Positions 62,416-64,000 of a stretch of DNA of 64,000 bases are shown piece after piece. The stretch is from Micromonospora matsumotoense (lineage in GTDB: Bacteria > Actinomycetota > Actinomycetes > Mycobacteriales > Micromonosporaceae): NCBI RefSeq assembly GCF_900091525.1, contig NZ_FMCU01000003.1, positions 496,001-560,000 on the forward strand, in the 5' to 3' direction. The notes under the pieces were generated by a model that saw only the letters and a program-made list of their open reading frames with translations, did not search any database and was not told the origin of the DNA. Position 1 is the first letter of the stretch. Each line of letters starts with the position of its first letter. The position numbers were made by a program, and so were the translations under genes.

Positions 62416-62510
62416 GTTCACCTGGCTATCGCCCATAACAGGACGAACCACACTCGCTTTGGGAGAAATTCACTCCCGGGCCCCGCGTCGTTCACCCGGG
62501 TTCATCTGCG
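62416..62510. promoter_or_regulatory. PHO-box-like repeats in the senX3/phoU divergent region
   Basis: GTTCACCCGGG (62490-62500) and GTTCATCTGCG (62500-62510) both match the actinobacterial PhoP unit GKTCAYYYRSG and share one G, giving a 10-base rather than 11-base period. A third unit, GTTCACCTGGC, lies at 62416. TACGGT (62527-62532) is a possible -10 for phoU. Confidence 0.7.
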
Positions 62511-62606
62511 GTCCGTCGCCCCCGCCTACGGTGGGTCGCGCACCTGCTCAACCCGTACGTCGGCGATCCTTCGGGCCGCCGGCGGCACCGACCCCAGGAA
62601 GTGACG

Positions 62607-63260
62607 ATGCGCGACGAGTTCCGGGCCGACCTGCAGATTGTCAGCCAACTGCTGGTGGACATGGCGGAGGGGGTGCGCGCCGCGATGCGCCAGGCCACCC
62701 GCGGCCTGCTCACCGCCGACCGCGAGGCGTCCGAGGCCGTGATCGCGCGGGACGCCGAGATCGACGACCTCTACCAACACGTCGAGGAGCGGGTCTGTGA
62801 CCTGCTCGCCCGACAGGCGCCGGTCGCCTCCGACCTGCGCGCGATGATCACCGCCCTGCACGTCGCGGCCGACCTGGAGCGGATGGGCGACCTGGCCGAC
62901 CACGTGGCGAAGACCGCGCTGCGGCGGCACCCGTCCCCGGCCGTACCGGCCGAGCTGCGTCCGGTCTTCACCGACATGGCGTCGGTCGCCGACCGGATGG
63001 CCGAGAAGATCGGCAAGGTGCTGGCCAGCCCCGACGCCGACATCGCCGCCGAGTTGGACCGCGACGACGACGTGATGGACGACCTGCACAAGAGCCTGTT
63101 CGGCGTGCTGCTCGGCGACGGGTGGCCGTACGGGGTGGAGACCGCCATCGACGCCACCCTGCTCGGCCGGTTCTACGAGCGGTTCGCCGACCACGCGGTG
63201 AACGCCGGCGAGCGGGTGGTCTACCTGATCACCGGCGAGACCGTCCCCGCCGCAGGCTGA
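62607..63260 (+). CDS. phoU: Phosphate transport regulator PhoU
   Basis: 217 residues from ATG 62607 (AGGAAG upstream; GTG 62601 is alternative). Two three-helix PhoU repeats: MRDEFRADLQIVSQLLVDMAEGVRAAMRQAT and DMASVADRMAEKIGKVLAS. The metal-binding ExxxD signatures appear as LERMGDLADHVAK and YERFADHAVNAGERV. Links the Pst transporter to SenX3. Divergent from senX3 with PHO-box-like sites between. Confidence 0.95.
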   Translation: MRDEFRADLQIVSQLLVDMAEGVRAAMRQATRGLLTADREASEAVIARDAEIDDLYQHVEERVCDLLARQAPVASDLRAMITALHVAADLERMGDLADHVAKTALRRHPSPAVPAELRPVFTDMASVADRMAEKIGKVLASPDADIAAELDRDDDVMDDLHKSLFGVLLGDGWPYGVETAIDATLLGRFYERFADHAVNAGERVVYLITGETVPAAG

Positions 63261-63508
63261 AACCGGCGGCCGGCAGCACGCCCGGACCGGGGGACGGCCG
63301 GTGGCGCCCGCCGGACCGGGTGGTCCGGTAGCGCACCGGAGGACGGCCGGGGGCGCACGGAGGACGCCGATAGCGCACGCCCGCCGGCCGGGACGGGCGA
63401 CAGCGCGCCGGGCCGACGCAGCCCGGCCGCGGGCCCGACCGGGCCGATACCGAGGAAGGGCTCCCCGGCAGCGGGTTCATCCGCTGACGGGGAGCCCTTC
63501 CGTGCGGC
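63261..63508. other. Short repeat-bearing gap after phoU
   Basis: 248 bases. GGACGGCCGG(T/G)GGCGC and AGCGCAC units recur between 63290 and 63390; no ORF is supported. Ends in the strong hairpin at 63454. Confidence 0.5.
63454..63501. terminator. Strong hairpin between convergent phoU and gpmA
   Basis: GGAAGGGCTCCCCG (63454-63467) and CGGGGAGCCCTTCC (63488-63501): perfect 14-bp stem. Inside it, AGCGG (63470-63474) pairs with CCGCT (63481-63485). It lies eight bases past the gpmA stop codon. Confidence 0.9.
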
Positions 63509-64000
63509 TCAGCGGCCCTGGTTGGCGACCGCGGCGGCGGCCTCCTTGGCGGCGGTCGGGTCGAGGTAGGCCCCGCCCAGGGTGATCGGGCGCAGCTGCG
63601 GGTCGAGGTCGTAGCGCAGCGGGATGCCGGTGGGGATGTTCAGCTTGGCGATCGCGGTGTCCGAGATCTGGTCGAGGTGCTTGACCAGGGCGCGCAGCGA
63701 GTTGCCGTGCGCGGCCACCAGCACCGTCCGGCCGGCGAGGATGTCCGGCACGATCGAGTCGTACCAGTACGGGAGCATCCGCTGCACCACGTCCTGCAGG
63801 CACTCGGTACGCGGCATCAGCTCGGTGGGCAGCAGCGCGTAACGCGGGTCACCGACCTGGGAGAACTCGTCGTCGTCGGCGATCGGCGGCGGCGGGGTGT
63901 CGTACGAGCGACGCCAGAGCATGAACTGCTCCTCGCCGTACTCGTCCAGGGTCTGCTTCTTGTTCTTGCCCTGCAGGGCGCCGTAGTGCCGCTCGTTGAG
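63509..64000 (-). CDS. gpmA: Phosphoglycerate mutase, cofactor-dependent (5' end outside window)
   Basis: C-terminal 163 residues are visible; the N-terminal RHG active-site motif is beyond the right edge. [14 protein letters not shown] is the dPGM signature with the Glu and Tyr/Gly-Ala contacts. [15 protein letters not shown] has the second catalytic His. The segment [22 protein letters not shown] is typical. Interconverts 3- and 2-phosphoglycerate in glycolysis. Ends in a strong hairpin facing phoU. Confidence 0.94.
   Translation of the reverse strand, partial: LNERHYGALQGKNKKQTLDEYGEEQFMLWRRSYDTPPPPIADDDEFSQVGDPRYALLPTELMPRTECLQDVVQRMLPYWYDSIVPDILAGRTVLVAAHGNSLRALVKHLDQISDTAIAKLNIPTGIPLRYDLDPQLRPITLGGAYLDPTAAKEAAAAVANQGR

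Overview
The window is about 73% G+C. Nearly every reading frame on both strands is open, GTG and TTG starts are frequent, and many operon junctions are ATGA/GTGA overlaps. The gene content (rex-hemACDB, a BldN-type sigma factor with its anti-sigma, a BldC-like regulator, a SenX3/RegX3-PhoU locus, secreted hydrolases with Tat/Sec leaders) points to a mycelial actinomycete. I infer the Micromonosporaceae (Micromonospora or a close relative), with a gene order in the hem/bldN area that resembles Streptomyces.

Region by region. 1-7 kb: a truncated secreted glycerophosphodiester phosphodiesterase; a TrkH/TrkA potassium uptake pair; and a minus-strand run of a VanY-like cell-wall protein, a membrane-anchored spermidine-synthase-like protein and a Ser/Thr kinase whose outer domain looks like a cellulose-binding CBM2 module. 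7.3-11.8 kb: a tightly overlapped signalling operon (response-regulator/SpoIIE phosphatase, CHASE3 histidine kinase, Rcp1-like receiver, inositol-monophosphatase-like enzyme). 11.9-17.8 kb: a multi-pass M28 peptidase, then an accessory-looking stretch with small genes (lone HicB-like protein, GNAT, Phd/RelE toxin-antitoxin pair, Smr-like protein, two paralogous mini-HTH proteins, a CxxC protein, a TPR protein). 17.8-28.9 kb: ROK-type sugar kinase, ABC-F protein, BON-methyltransferase fusion, a LacI regulator divergent from a GH51 arabinofuranosidase with a clear tandem operator, an APC permease, a GHL10-type glycosidase and a secreted phospholipase A2. 29-39 kb: a cyclase/NB-ARC/TPR regulator, FmdB zinc ribbon, SLT transglycosylase, double GNAT, a 1090-residue secreted nuclease/phosphatase and an XRE regulator. 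39-46 kb: a repeat-rich gap, then hemB, hemD, hemC, hemA and rex, all transcribed leftward from a promoter carrying a near-perfect Rex operator. 46-53 kb: glutaredoxin, a BldN-like sigma factor preceded by an unreported 50-residue overlapping leader ORF and a BldD-box-like site, its RsbN-like anti-sigma, a HAD phosphatase, an acyltransferase/epimerase pair, ribosomal protein bS22 and a BldC-like HTH. 53-64 kb: a gluzincin protease, proline dehydrogenase, a lipoprotein/YgiC-like pair, CGNR regulator, sugar isomerase, Ppx/GppA, RegX3-SenX3 divergent from phoU with PHO-box-like repeats, and a truncated phosphoglycerate mutase.

How parts work together. Redox state (Rex) probably controls haem synthesis as one operon. 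BldN/RsbN form a sigma/anti-sigma pair for development. SenX3/RegX3/PhoU form the phosphate-sensing switch and sit beside a Ppx/GppA gene. The LacI protein probably represses the arabinofuranosidase next to it. No CRISPR array, rRNA, tRNA, prophage or transposase was seen. The most unusual items are the CBM2-tailed kinase, the bldN leader ORF, the BON-methyltransferase fusion, two copies of a 58-bp dispersed inverted repeat, and the hem-upstream repeat array.
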